From Hydrangea macrophylla (lineage: Eukaryota; Streptophyta; Magnoliopsida; Cornales; Hydrangeaceae), in contig CM066994.1 of the NCBI GenBank assembly GCA_033977485.1, positions 45,037,155 through 45,101,154 of the forward strand: DNA of 64,000 bases. The letters are read 5' to 3'. Of this stretch, positions 47,152-58,898 are shown in pieces. The position numbers and the translations under genes were made by a program. The notes beneath the pieces are model-generated. The model was not told the origin of the DNA. It made no database searches and was given only the letters and a program-made list of their open reading frames with translations. Positions within the stretch are counted from its first letter, which is position 1. Each line of letters opens with the position of its first letter.

Positions 47152-47325
47152 GGGGTAATACTTGGGACACAAACAAAGGCATAACTTTTGGGACACAACC
47201 CAAGAGATGTGTCTATCTCTCTCCTGTGTCATTGTAGAGTCCAGTGACATCACAGGAGAGATAGAGACACGTCTTTTAGATTGTGTTCCAAAAATTATGT
47301 CTTTAATTGTGTCATAATCTTTACT
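47152..47325. mobile_element. Hairpin MITE, ~175 bp
   Basis: Left arm taatacttgggacacaaac...gtgtctatctctctcctgtg and right arm cacaggagagatagagacac...gtgtcataatcttta are inverted copies of ~80 bp. The inner arms are almost perfect; outer arms are more diverged. A partial relative with the gtgtctatctctctt phrase lies near 51258. Confidence 0.65.
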
Positions 47326-47812
47326 CGATCGATAAAAGGCAAATATAGAACTAAGAAGGATGTTTGTGTACTACTCTCACAAGTTTGGACTGTCCAAAAT
47401 GCAAATATAAGCAGAGGGCAAGGAGACAAAGATTGATGTTGCTTGCTTGTAGAGGAGGATGACTTGGTCAGTTGGTCCTTTCGGTTAATAGTTCTATTTA
47501 TTCACTCAAATGAGGAGTTTTGGTTATAGATTTGGGTAACTAGCAGCAACTACCATGTGACCCCTAATAGAGATTGGTTTTGACTCCGTCAAATGCGGCA
47601 CAATTTTTGGGGGAAAATAACAATTGCTAGAACATTGTCAGGATCTAATTGCAAGGTAGAGCCCCGAGGACTTTCACAAGTATCATGAAAAATCTCATAT
47701 CTTGGGTGTTGAATTACTTGTGGGTTTTTTATTTAATTGGGTTATAATATTTGTTGTTTGGGCTTTTAATATAAAGTCCAATAAATCATAATTTTTTACC
47801 CAATTAATAACC

Positions 47813-48245
47813 GTGGGACTAATATATACACAACCCATCATTATTTCAACTTATTTCTCAAACTCATCACTTTTTTTAAATCGCTAATTAAAGTAGCGAG
47901 TTCACCAAAATATATATATATATATATATATATGAATATATATATGTAGAAGTCTCTAGTCCAACTCGCGACTTTAGGCCGCAACGAGAAGTCGCTAGTT
48001 AAATAGCAGACTTTTACTTTTCACAATTCTTTTTAGATATTCTAGCATACATATCAACAAAAGTCGATAATTCAACTAGCACCTTCTCGTTGAGGCTAGA
48101 AATCGGGACTTGGACTAGCAATTTCTACAGATATTTTTTTTGTGAAGTCGTTACTTCAATTAACGACTTTAAAAATTAAAGTAATGGGTTTGGAAAATAA
48201 ATTGAAACAATGATGAGTTGTGTACATATTGGTCTCACAGTGATG
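47813..48245. mobile_element. Long-inverted-repeat (foldback-like) element, ~430 bp
   Basis: About 100 bp at the left (gtgggactaatatatacacaacccatcattatt...tagcgag) pairs with about 100 bp at the right (gttacttcaattaacgac...gtgtacatattggtctcac). Inside are further copies of a cgactt/aagtcg theme (gaagtcgctagtt, gtcgataattcaactagc) and an AT run at 47911-47935. No ORF. Target duplication unresolved. Confidence 0.6.
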
Positions 48246-48249
48246 AAAA

Positions 48250-49045
48250 GCGTAAAAAAATTCGAACAAATTATGTGTTTGGACTATTGGTCTCTTTATT
48301 CCAAAAACTTAAATCCAGAATTAAAAGCTTGATGTAACATCTATCCCACATTATTTAAACACAAGGCTTTTTTGCTCCTTGTATAATGCTTTTCTTTTAT
48401 AATGCTTTCTTTTCATAATCTTGTAAGCTTGTGTTGTGGACTCGAATTGTACGTACTCTCGCACATATGGAAGGTGCTATCACTATTTTGTTCCTAATAT
48501 TAATTTTTTATATGGGTTAGCTTGGACATTAAATATATCTCCTTCCAGATTATTTTTCTTCTTCCTTTCTAGTTTTGAAATATAGTTTTCAAAAAATTTA
48601 TTCACTTCTTTTGGAGCAATTTTGAGCGATCAAGGACTCTTCTTATTCGAATGCACGTTTTGAAGAGTTTGATTGTTGAATCCTGGAGAACATAGTGCCG
48701 TGTTGATACCTTCTACATCGAGTCCACTGACTCCGAGTGTGTGAAATTGTTCTTATAGACAATACTACTACACGCCTCAATCAATTTCATAGTACTATAC
48801 CTCATATATTTCCAACATTGGGTAGTTTGGATTCCAGATGCGTCAGGATTCCACTATAGGCGGAGTTATGAGAGGATAGCACAGGGTCCGAAATAGTGAT
48901 GATGGGGAAGAAGATTAGCAACCTTTATACTCTTTAGCGTCATAGTAGGTGGGGCTTCTCAAGGAGTGCGGGTTGGTATTCTTATTTGGTTTATTGTAGG
49001 TGCGATCAATTTTGGTACACTGTATATGGCAGAGGATATGGTGTC
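48250..49045. other. Intergenic stretch, no feature seen
   Basis: No supported gene. Part may be decayed transposon, but I see no termini. Confidence 0.35.
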
Positions 49046-49200
49046 ATATATAACAGAGAATACAAAGATGATGCAACCAGTGATATTTCCATTGATACAA
49101 TATAATATATGTACATTTACATCAATCGGTGGTCAATATATAAAACCCACAACTCAAGGCAAAACATATGCACATGTGGTAATTGACTAATAATCTTAAA

Positions 49201-49551
49201 TCAAAGAAATACATTAATGTGATTCTTCTTTCCTAACAAATTAGATGCACGAATAACATGACTCAAAATTTTTGAGGACGGGTTGTCGAGACGATTATGC
49301 CACGCTTGAAAAGATGCTTTAATTGTAGCAAGAGCAAGAATTGGAGAGGAGGAGCTTGGTGCATTAGTAGGCCACTCATAAACGCCATCTTTATTCATTC
49401 CTTCCATTAGATGTGCCCCCGTACGAATATCCTTCACCACAAACGAAGAGGGTAAGAATTCAATGGACACATTATTAGTGGAACAAAACTGTGAAACAGA
49501 AATTAAATTCTTTTTCATTGTGGGAACACAAATAACATCATAAAGTAAAAG
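49201..49551 (-). pseudogene. Copia gag-pre-integrase fragment running into the 3' LTR
   Basis: The minus-strand frame reads KKNLISVSQFCSTNNVSIEFLPSSFVVKDI and then AWHNRLDNPSSKILSHVI, typical of the gag-pre-integrase domain (usually W-H-x-R-L-G-H; here the G-H part reads D-N). The last residues (NHINVFL) come from LTR sequence, so the deletion joins pol coding directly to the LTR start at 49238. Confidence 0.8.
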
Positions 49552-49554
49552 AGG

Positions 49555-50127
49555 TTAGAAGATGAAGGAAAGGTTAGCTGTGCCAGTGTGTGTAATTTTG
49601 AGAGTTTTACCATCTCCAATCATAATGTCATCCTGACCTTCATAATCTGAGTGAAGAGACAAATTATTAAGGTCAAACGTCACATAATGTGAAGCACCTG
49701 AATCAACGAGCCAATTGGGGGAGGATTGAGAGGGTTGAGCGGCAAAATGAGCACGAGGTTGAGCAATGGAAGAGCGAGGCTGTGCAGAAAAATTTGGTGA
49801 GTACGACTGATAGGATGGTTGAGACATCCACGACATAGTACCAAGGAGTCGACGGCAGTTCTTGGCAACATGTCCTGGCTTATCACAAATTTGGCACACA
49901 ACTTTGCTAAAATTTTGATTAGAATTATTACCATTTTTGTTTTGATAATTTTGACCTTGACCTTGTCGCTGTTGTTGGTTTCCATTGAAATGATTGCCAT
50001 TTCTGCCTTGCCTATTTTGGTTGCTGTTGCGTCTGTTATTGGAACCAGAATTGTTGAGCAATATCAACTTGATTTTTACGCTTGAGATAAGCTTCATAAT
50101 CGGCAAGATTATCGTGTAACTCCTCAA
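49555..50127 (-). pseudogene. Copia gag C-terminus with zinc knuckle, and protease start
   Basis: An Asn/Gln/Gly-rich stretch is followed by a CCHC knuckle, CQICDKPGHVAKNC, and then the protease motif WLVDSGASHYVTFD, about residue 140 in this frame. A stop at 49555 separates it from the next segment. Confidence 0.82.
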
Positions 50128-50167
50128 AGGAAATTACGTTGTCGCATGCACGAATGGCAACACCGAT

Positions 50168-50749
50168 TTACTTGTAATCAGTCCCAAGACCATTAAGAAC
50201 ATGAAAACCAATCTCGTCATCATCCAACGGGGCACCGACAGTTGACATGGAATTAGCAAGAGTTTTGATATTTTGCATGTAGGTAGAGATATTGTTCGTG
50301 CCTTTGGTTGTCTTGCTTAGTGTGTCTCGAATGCTCATGATGCGTCCACGAGTCGGCTTGGCGTACATGGTTTCAAGCTTAGACCAGACATCTCTTGAAG
50401 ATTTTGTAGAGGCCACGAACGGTATAACTTGTGCAGAAAGGGAAGCAACAAGAGCACTTCTAAGGAGATGATCTTGTTGAATCCAAACAGTGAGTTAGGG
50501 GTTGATGGTTTCTGTTGTATTTTCTTTGATTGTTGTAGAGGGACAAGGATTGGTACCATCGATATAACCGAAGAGATCATAGCCGATGAGAAGCGAATAC
50601 CATTAGGTGTGCCAAGAGATAAAATTCTCTGGGGTAAGTTTGAGAGGGGCTTGGGCAGCAGAGTTTATGGAAGTTAGAGTATTTTCAAGGTTGGAGGAAT
50701 TTGAAACAATGATATTTGATTGACTGGTTAGCAAATTTTCTTTAGACAT
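50168..50749 (-). pseudogene. Copia gag N-terminal and middle part, frame-broken
   Basis: Gag starts at Met 50749 (MSKENLLTSQSN). It reaches LTPENFISWHT, changes frame near 50600, and continues through text like LFGYIDGT and then STKSSRDVWSKLETMYAKPTRGRIMSIRDTLSKTTKG...NIKTLANSMSTVGAPLDDDEIGFHVLNGL, the UBN2-type copia gag domain. At least one frame change and several stops break it. Confidence 0.8.
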
Positions 50750-50807
50750 TTTGGCAAACGTGGGGGAAGAGGAATAGATAGATGTTAGTGCTTGTTTAAG
50801 CCAATCT

Positions 50808-50819
50808 GCTCTGATACCA
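50808..50819 (-). promoter_or_regulatory. Primer binding site of the short copia element
   Basis: Minus-strand TGGTATCAGAGC lies directly against the LTR end at 50820. It is complementary to initiator tRNA-Met. Confidence 0.9.
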
Positions 50820-51012
50820 TAACAGAGAATACAAAGATGATGCAACTAGTGATATTTCCATTGATACAATATAATATATATACATTTACATCAATCGGTG
50901 GTCAATATATAAAACGCACAACTCAAGACAAAACATATGCACATGTGGTAATTGACTAATAATCTTAAACCAAGGAAATACATTAATGTGAGTCTTCTTT
51001 CCTAACAATATA

Positions 51013-51950
51013 TTGAGGACCTATCACAAGTTGTGGAGTGGTTTTCTGGTACTTCATCTAATTTGTAGAAACCTCTTTTGACGGTCAATTTCTAAGAGGT
51101 ATTTAGACTTGGTCGCCGATTGTCCTTTTGACAGTTTGTGTTTATTTGAGAAGAAAAGATTCATTGATTCCTCTTTTTGGTATGAATAAAGATTGGCACA
51201 CAAACAAAATTTACAAACACAAACAAAAATTCACAAACACAATTCATAAACACATAAATGTGTCTATCTCTCTTCTCTGTGAACCCTACAATATCATAGA
51301 CATATTTATGTGTTGTGAATTTTGCTGGTGCCTGTAAAACTACCCGGTTGGTATTAGGGGATACAAGTTATGGAAGAGATTTGATGAGATATGTCATTAA
51401 TTCTCCTCGTTTGTCAACGCACAGTCCGGGCGGTCACATGACCGTTTGGTTTTTGAAGGAATGAAAACCTAGTAGCTACCTAGTTATGCAATTTTAGAGT
51501 ATACGTGAGTCCAACTCATTTGTACGAGTCAAGGTTAAGCCTACATAAAAAGTCATTGAACCGACTATAACTTATATGACTCACACTCAAACTTAAATTT
51601 CAGGCTTGTTTAATAAATTAGTTAAGTTCAAATAGTTCAGCTCGTTTAATAAATTAGTTAAACTCAACCTAAATTTTGTCTCATTTAATTAATATAACAA
51701 ACCAAACTCAATCACACATGAGATGAGCTCAACTTAACTCAATTTGTATACACACCCAACCATATGCAATTACGAAATAAATAGTACCCAATTCTCACGT
51801 TTAAAATTTTTTTATTTATGTTTGTGCACGTCAACAAACCCAATAAACCGGGGAAAAAAATGGTATTCTTCAAATCTAATAAAAAAGAAAAGGGAAATTA
51901 CAAGTAGTCAAAAGTTATTTCATGATATCGAAACGACACCGTTTAGTGAA
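51013..51950. other. Intergenic stretch downstream of the EF-hand gene
   Basis: No gene seen. The block 51170-51330 holds a diverged inverted repeat (acataaatgtgtct against agacatatttatgtgt) that may be a MITE remnant. Confidence 0.35.
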
Positions 51951-51952
51951 TA

Positions 51953-52330
51953 TCACTTCCAAGAATTTGTGAACTCCTGATGCAGAGCATGTTCAAGCCA
52001 AGCCTCAGACCCTTCCATCAAATCAGGACTCAATCTAAACATCAAAACACAAAACTCCATCTGATTGAGGGCCCCATCACCATCCACATCACCCTCTCTC
52101 ACCATACTCAAAAGCTCATCATCTCTCAAATCTTGCAGACCAAGCATTGCAGAATTCTTCTTCAAGCTCTCAAAAGTGATCACTCCTCTCTCTCTATCCA
52201 TCAACAGCCCAAACCCATTACAAAGCTCTTTAATCAGACCCTCCCCTCCCAATTTATCAGCCATAATAGGCAGCAGATCTTCAAAATCATCAGCAGCACC
52301 ACAATTAGTCTTTGTCTTTCCCCCAGCCAT
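51953..52330 (-). CDS. PBP1/KIC-like EF-hand calcium-binding protein (125 aa), intronless
   Basis: Start ATG at 52330 is in a good context (aagaATGGC); stop TGA at 51953-51955. Residues 81-92 (DVDGDGALNQME) are a complete EF-hand loop with Asp at 1, 3 and 5 and Glu at 12. A degenerate loop sits at residues 45-56 after LCNGFGLLMD. The FESLKKNSAMLGLQDLRDDEL and FCVLMFRLSPDLMEG segments match the small plant family that includes PINOID-binding PBP1 and the KCBP-interacting protein KIC, also short and intronless. Known members are cytosolic calcium sensors that bind a kinase or a kinesin; the partner here is unknown. The last residues (TNSWK) run past the usual end. No damage seen, so probably functional. 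Confidence 0.9.
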   Translation of the reverse strand: MAGGKTKTNCGAADDFEDLLPIMADKLGGEGLIKELCNGFGLLMDRERGVITFESLKKNSAMLGLQDLRDDELLSMVREGDVDGDGALNQMEFCVLMFRLSPDLMEGSEAWLEHALHQEFTNSWK

Positions 52331-54760
52331 TCTTGAAAAGTTTTAAGAGAGAGAAATGCTAGAGATAGATAGTAGAATGGTGTTAGGGGGGGACAGGGAG
52401 GGGACTAATATAACAGAAGGAGAAGAGGGATTCGAGGAAGGAGACCCGAAGTTATAACCATTGTTACCTAATGGATGACAACCTTGGGACAGTCATATAT
52501 TAATTATAAATTTCGTACAATGTTTATTTGAGCTTTTAATAGACACCCAAATTTTTTTTTTATCTGGACAGGACTTTTGAAGTTACTTAGCCTTGTCCAT
52601 CTGCTGTCTCTCATACTTTTTTTTTTTTTTTTTTTTTTGGATAACCGCCTCTCCTGCTTTTTTAAATAATTTAATTTTTTAAAAATGGTTTTCTGAAGGG
52701 AAAAGAAAAACTACTCCGTATGTCTTTATGACTGAAAAAAATAAAGAAAAGTAAAACTGTGCCTCACGGTGAGAGGCACAAAATGAAAATGACCTAATGA
52801 ATTTTACTGAAGTCCAGTCTTTTTTTTATTTTAGCCATCAGTTTTTTATTAAGTAAAATTAATCAAAAACACAGGTTAATATTTCACTAAAAAAACACAG
52901 GTTGGACTTAAGATTAAAACTATTTATTTGATAGAATTATTGACTTAAATTCTCTATTAATTGGGAGTTAAAAATAAAATTCACCTACTTAATTTCTCTC
53001 TACGGCCACGTGCAAAGTAAAAAAAAAAAACAACCCTTTAAGAAAAAATGTGGGTTTAAATATGGAAATTCTGTATTGTGTTCTCAGCATCTCTTTTTAA
53101 TTTCTGGTCGGCTATGGGTCTTGCAGAGTGCAATTACCACTCTATTTCGCAGAAGAGACATGTCCAGTCTGTCAGGGGTATAACCGTCATTTGAGGTGAG
53201 AATACTATTCTCTGTTTCCTTTGACTTAATCCTCTATTTGCAGTTGCCGGCGGATTGGGTTCAATTTTTTTTTTTTTTTTTTGTGGTCAAAAGTTTTCTA
53301 ACTCATTCACATTATAATATTTAAGTACTTTGGAGACTTGGTTGGGCTTTGAAGGGCTCAACCTCTATGGAAAAAGACTTGATGCGTACTTTAAAATGGG
53401 ATGATTTATTTATTTATTTTTTCACATTCATTCGCATTTTTATCTCAACAATGTTAGGGCCGCATCCATCCACATTGAAAAACCATCCACACCCTGATTT
53501 TAGGAAATGCTATATGTTTTACTAATTTGGTATCCCAAACGTAGTTCTAAAGACATGAGGTATGTTATTCACTCGACAAAAAAAACTACATATACATTGA
53601 TTTTAGGGAAGAATTGGCAATGAAAAAATGCTCGGCCTTGGTGGCGGACAGACTCAAACTTGCACATGCGTTGACCGGATAAAGCTGGCCGAGCTTGGGA
53701 GTTGAGGACCCTAGCCCACCCAAAAGCCCATGACAATTGGGCTTGGGTTCGAATTTCGAGCTGCAGCCTCAGGCTTCTTAGTGTTTTTACAAACTATTAA
53801 ATAGAAATATGATTTAATTTAACAGTTAACCTTCATTCAATTTTTTTTAGCAATTAGCGATTGAAATAAAACTACAGTTCTTGGACAAATGTGCTTTAAA
53901 ATCCGTTGAATTAAGTGATTGAAAACTAACAAAAAAAAATTTGAAAATCTATTGGACAAATGTGCAATAAAATTAAAATCCAAACAAATCTTTTACTTAA
54001 AACAGTATGTGGTACGAACTAGGCCTCTCGCAGGCCTATAGTACCGGTCGGACCGGGCAGGTCCAATGAGCCGAAGGTTTATTTGCGGGCTTGGACTTCG
54101 AGCTTCGTGCCGAGCTTTAGATGGTAGAGCCCGTATGTAGCCCACCCAAAGGTCTATGTGATTGGGCCAGGCTATCCCAAGGTAATGGCAGTGTCCGGCT
54201 TACCAGGCCACCCGCGACCCCAGACTATTTTGTCATGCCGAGGCAAGGTGTACTACATCGTAAAAGAACGACTATCAGATAATTGAATATATGAAATTGA
54301 TTTATTCATGAACTACGTTATAAACCTCTCCAAACAATCCCTAAAAGTAATTTGAGTTTGTAAGACTGACAAATAATGGTGCATTTGGAATGCATTTTCA
54401 TCAATTATAATTAAACTATCTTTTTCAGTTTTAACTTGTTATATAATTGTGCTTAAATATTACTTTTTCCAAATTTTTTTTCAAAACAAAGTCTTACTTG
54501 GTTCTATTTTCTTAGAGAATGCTTGGAAAGCCGAAAACTGGTTCTAAGGTTCATAAGTGGATCACTTTTATAAATTCAAGTGATTGGTGAATGTTCATTC
54601 CTTAATTGTACAAGAGTCAGTGTCCAAAGTATCCAAAGAGAGTACAGATAAGGATCCTCAATCCCCTTTGTGTGGGCAGCATTTTGGGTAGTACCGATGT
54701 GGATGTTGTAGGACCACAAGTTTTTTTTTTTTTTTTCATGTAGGTGGTGCTGCTGCCACA
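52331..54760. other. Promoter side of the EF-hand gene and intergenic DNA
   Basis: A GA-rich leader lies just upstream of the ATG (52345-52460, read on minus as CT-rich). Long T runs lie at 52617-52639 and 53265-53282. Two related GC-richer patches (53620-53790 and 54000-54250) share phrases such as tagcccacccaaag and gagctt and may be copies of one old transposon. I see no gene. Confidence 0.4.
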
Positions 54761-55865
54761 AAAGGGGTGCTAAGGACACGCAGCCTCCAAGGTCCTTCCC
54801 CCCTTCTCAGGGGGTTCGAAATTGATTTTCTTTTGAAATGTTTAAAAAAAAGAAAGTCTGTGAAAATAAATACAGAGTCGCCACTTGGTCTTTAGGGAAC
54901 CAAGAAATCCAATTTTGACTCACCCAAACGGATAAAGGGCACCGGCCCTTCATAATCAAAGAACTTGGCTCGAGGTTTTGGTACGAGAGAGTAAGGAGCC
55001 TTTGTCATGACTAAAACACCCTCCGTCCCGTCTCTCGACGAGCCTCAATTAGCATCCGAATGATCATCTTACACTATGTTTGGTTCGACAGTTAATATTA
55101 CGATAGGTATATTACATTGCACAAGAATCTTGAAATAGAAGATCAAAAGATAAGATATCATTCATAAGATCTAAGCCAACTATCACACAATGCAAAAATT
55201 AAAGATCACACAAGACAAACTTAGGAAAAATCATCTAATCACATATCAAGTAATCAAGTTTTCCTAATCTAAAGGGGACATGGATTTTTCTTGAAACAAA
55301 TAATCAAAGAAAACAACGTATACTTAGCAAACTAGTATGATGCATGTTAATTCTTGAAAAAAAGACTTCTCAATCCCCGGGATGAATGAGAAAAGAAGAT
55401 TTGATCTAAGGGGAGCATGAACGTGTGTTCAAGTTCATTCCTTATAATCTTCTTAGATTAGGAGTCACTAAAACACCAAATCTTACATGGATGCAATATA
55501 TGATCCTACAATGTGCAAACTAGTAGTGCGTTTGTGTTCATGGATTTTCTAAAGTGATTTGAGACTATAGAATATGCATGAATGCATGAAGAATGTCATT
55601 TTAAGATATGAACAAATGTAGTATGAACTAATTCCTAAAATTTGAGTTAATTTAGAATGCATGTAAATATCTAATTAAAGAATAAAAGTTGAAACAAGTT
55701 GCTGTGAATAGTGGACACAACAGTGAACTAATTTTGTAAAAATGGAAAAGTGAGGTTATGAAAGTTTTTAATTGATGAATTTTTTGGAGATCATCCTACT
55801 ATGTCTAAAACACATATCAAAAGGTCAAATTAAGATAGAAGTTACAGATTAAGAGAAAGGGAAAT

Positions 55866-56040
55866 GTTTGGTGCACACACTTTTTGACACACTTTTTGAC
55901 ACACTATACTTTAAACACATGTACCTTGTGCTGTTTGAATTTTTCACACTTTTCTATACACCACTTACACAACACAAGGTACATGCATTTAAAGTTGTGT
56001 GTCAAACAGTGTGTCAAAAAGTGTGTATATGTAGCACTAC
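55866..56040. mobile_element. Hairpin MITE inside the minus-strand Tat-like LTR
   Basis: Left tttggtgcacacactttttgacacac...taaacacatgtaccttgtg pairs with right cacaaggtacatgcatttaaa...gtgtgtcaaaaagtgtgta. The 12-bp tttttgacacac is doubled in the left arm only. About 175 bp with no coding. Target duplication unclear. Confidence 0.65.
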
Positions 56041-58161
56041 TCTAAGAGAAATCATATAAACAAGAGAGGTTACTCGGAAAGAGAATCCGTACTATCGACT
56101 GAAATGTAGAAAAATCTTTGAAAATGAAAACAACACATTTGGAGGTCCATACTATACAGATAGTTCCCTAAGACACTGAAGTTCAAGGAAAAAATGGGTT
56201 GGGACAATGTTGTTTGGAAATGTTTTCTGAAAAACAAGTTGTAAGTCAACTAAGCTGTTGTGGCAAAGAAAATAGAATGTCTGGAAGGAATGTTTGAGTC
56301 AAAATGGAATCCTTCCAAGTATTGTAAAATTCATCCAAAAATCTTGGGCATTCCCTAATGAGTTAGGAAGAATTTCCAAGTGGCCTTGCAATCATGCATT
56401 GAGTATTGAACTCAGAATGACATTTTAAAGTTGAATAACTCACTAAAAACAAGTGTTTTATTTCTTGAAATCAAAATGAAGGGTTTTGAAAATGAGGGTT
56501 TGAGAGTATATTTCCAGCACTAAATGGAGATTATAACCACTTGGAATATCAACAACAATCTCACCTCAAGAACTTCCAAGGTTGTTAGAGAGTATTGTTT
56601 TATTTTGGAAATAACTTCAAGAATACTTAAAAAGTATTGAAGTTAGAATCATCATCTATCAAACATGTTTTTGAGATCAAGAGCTACTATCCATAAGGAT
56701 TCACTCACCTCAAACACCATGTCATCATCTAGATGATGATAAACAAGTAAGTAAAGAAAAATAAAAAAGAAATGGGATAAGAATGGATGAACATTAATAT
56801 AAACAAGCAATCAATAGATGATATGCAATGAGATATTGGCCTTGTAGCTTGGTGTTTTACTCATATATAGTGACATTTGGACATAGAAGTAGCTTCCTAT
56901 CTTATAAATACTCAAAGAAATGGTGGTTGGGAGTATTGAATGGAAGTATGTATGAAAGTAATGAAAGAAAACAAATTTAGAACCACTTTTCTATAATTAA
57001 AAAAAAAATTCAGTGGAGGAAGCTCACTTTTTTTTTCTCTCTTCTAACCTTATCTCTATCTATCTTTTTCTACAACTTTTCCTAAACTTTGCATTTGTTA
57101 CCCCTCATATAAGGAGTCAAGGGGTAGTTTATATATGCCAATTTGAGTGGAGTTTGGAATTTAAAAAGTGCTCCTATTGGTCCCAAACATCTTTGAACAA
57201 GAAACTACATCGTTTTGGCTTTCAATTATTCAATTTGGACCCCCAAATCAAATTATAAAAATGGACATGTCTGGGGGAGAGTGCCGTGGTGGCACTGGAC
57301 TTGTGTGCGATGGCAGTAGGCTAGTGCGATGGTGGCATTGTTCCTCAGATGCCCAGATTAGTATATTTAGGCCCCCAGAGGTTCCGGTATTCGTGAAAAG
57401 GCCATATTTTGTTCAAAATTCACAGAAAATATGTATAAACTCCGAACTAAACTTGGGATATACCATTTGAAAGGTAATGGCATCTACAATGCATAAACAA
57501 TAATTCAGAGTTAGGTCACTTTGAAAAGTTTTGCAATATTCGCGATAAAATCTGATTTGATCGCCTTTTTTATCTGCAGAAATTCGTTATAAATTCGTTT
57601 TAAATCCAGAAATTATGTGCGATCTACCATTCGAAAGCTATCGACCTCTAGTATCCATAAAAAATGATTGAAAAATAATATGGTGCTCCAATTTTAAAGT
57701 CAATTTTTAGGTCAAATCGGGGACCTCCAAGAAGTTCTAGGAATCTCTGGAAGCTCCTAGGAGCTGACGTTTTCATCCAATTTTTTTAAAAACTCATTTT
57801 AGTACTTTTCACATGATTTAGGATGATCTTGGAACTTTCGGGAGAATTTAAATGATTTTGATCACACCCTGGTCAAACATGGGTCAAAGCGGTCAATAAG
57901 GACTTTCTGGGAATTACTGGGACTCCGGGGAGCTGATGATTTCATTTGATTGTGCTTTAAACTCATTTTATTACTTTTTTATGACGTATCTTATTCCAAA
58001 ACTTTCAGTCCAAATTTGGGAGTGTTTGGTCTTTCAGGGGCATTTTGGTTATTTGCACCACTTTCTGAGCATTTTGAGAGATAGAACTAACTTCGAACAG
58101 TCCTTGTCGAGTTTTTTTTATCATCATGAGCCATCAAGCTATGGTTCTCCTAAATCTAATA

Positions 58162-58414
58162 CTCCCTCCGTCCCATTTTATGTGTCCATCTTGGGGAGTT
58201 CAACTATTTAAGGGGACAAAAAGAATCTACACCTACTTTCCACAATTGCCCATAATCATTGCACTTTTTTATTATTATTTTATTTTGGTATTGATTGCAA
58301 GGAAGGGTAGTTGGGGAAACTAAGTAAAATTTATATACTAATTTAGGAAAGTGGACAACAATTTTGGGACATCCCAAAAAGGAAAGATGGACACATAAAA
58401 TGGGACGGAGGGAG
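58162..58414. mobile_element. Stowaway-type MITE 2 (253 bp)
   Basis: Ends ctccctccgtcccattttatgtg and its reverse form a ~25-bp near-perfect inverted repeat, flanked by ta (58160-58161, 58415-58416). It is the same length as the copy at 30053 but has better preserved ends, so it is probably younger. It lies in U3 of the solo LTR, about 25 bp from the LTR start. Confidence 0.93.
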
Positions 58415-58898
58415 TATTTGACAAAATGGGGGTGTCTACATGAGCCGAGGATCCTAAAGCAGAAAGTACTCCAACTAGGTTTTCTGGGCTCCAATTTAAC
58501 ATTAATTTTTAGGGAGCAAAGCCTTATTTGGTGCATAAAGAACAAAAAGAGAAAAATAAAAATCAATAGATAAAAAATTAGATAGAAGATAGGTACAAGC
58601 ACAAAATAGTCCAAGATAAAAAAAAAAAGATTTAATGAACTATACAAATTTGCTACCTTGGTTGGAGTACGAAACATGAAGGTAGCAAATTCGATTTTAA
58701 GTTAATAAAAAAAAAACCAGTCTATGCATTCTTGGTCATTTGGGGTTTTTTGGAGCCAAAATCTGCTAAAAATCAACTTTGTGCACGCTCGGATGAGTAA
58801 TCTTTCCCCACGATTGGAACTTTGATTGGTGTTTTAGTTTTCTCCAAATTTCAAAAAGAAAGTTTGACTCCAATTTCCATTTTTTTTTTGCAGAATTA

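Larger units (their letters stand above)
49051..51007 (-). mobile_element. Internally deleted Ty1/copia element, 1957 bp, complete ends
   Basis: Two 188-bp direct LTRs (49051-49238, 50820-51007) differ at seven places by eye. The target duplication atata is exact (49046-49050, 51008-51012). On minus the LTR runs TGTTAG...CTGTTA, a TG..TA type that departs from TG..CA. The tRNA-Met primer site TGGTATCAGAGC at 50808-50819 abuts the 5' LTR. Gag, protease and the gag-pre-integrase domain remain; integrase core, reverse transcriptase, RNase H and the polypurine tract are absent. It would need enzymes in trans to move, and without a polypurine tract probably cannot. Confidence 0.88.
54770..58440 (-). 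mobile_element. Tat/Ogre-like LTR, minus strand, apparently solo (~3.6 kb)
   Basis: On minus it starts TGTAGACACCCCCATTTTG at 58440, the same terminus as the LTR at 11880. Near the far end is agtggcgactct (54877-54890), also shared. TATA (minus ctatatatga) is at 56861-56870. Above 58440 there is no polypurine tract, and below 54770 there is no polyprotein, so it reads as a solo LTR or a stranded 5' LTR. The low-coordinate end is not certain; a TG near 54771 is one option. It carries a Stowaway at 58162 and a hairpin MITE at 55866. Confidence 0.65.

Noticed and set aside
23441..50819. TGGTATCAGAGC sites as signs of an integrated pararetrovirus
   Set aside because: Each site is explained by an adjoining chromovirus or copia LTR, and no caulimovirus-type movement or coat gene is visible.
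54576..58677. Small ORFs in and around the minus-strand LTR
   Set aside because: Short, on both strands, overlapping the LTR and MITEs; no recognisable domain.
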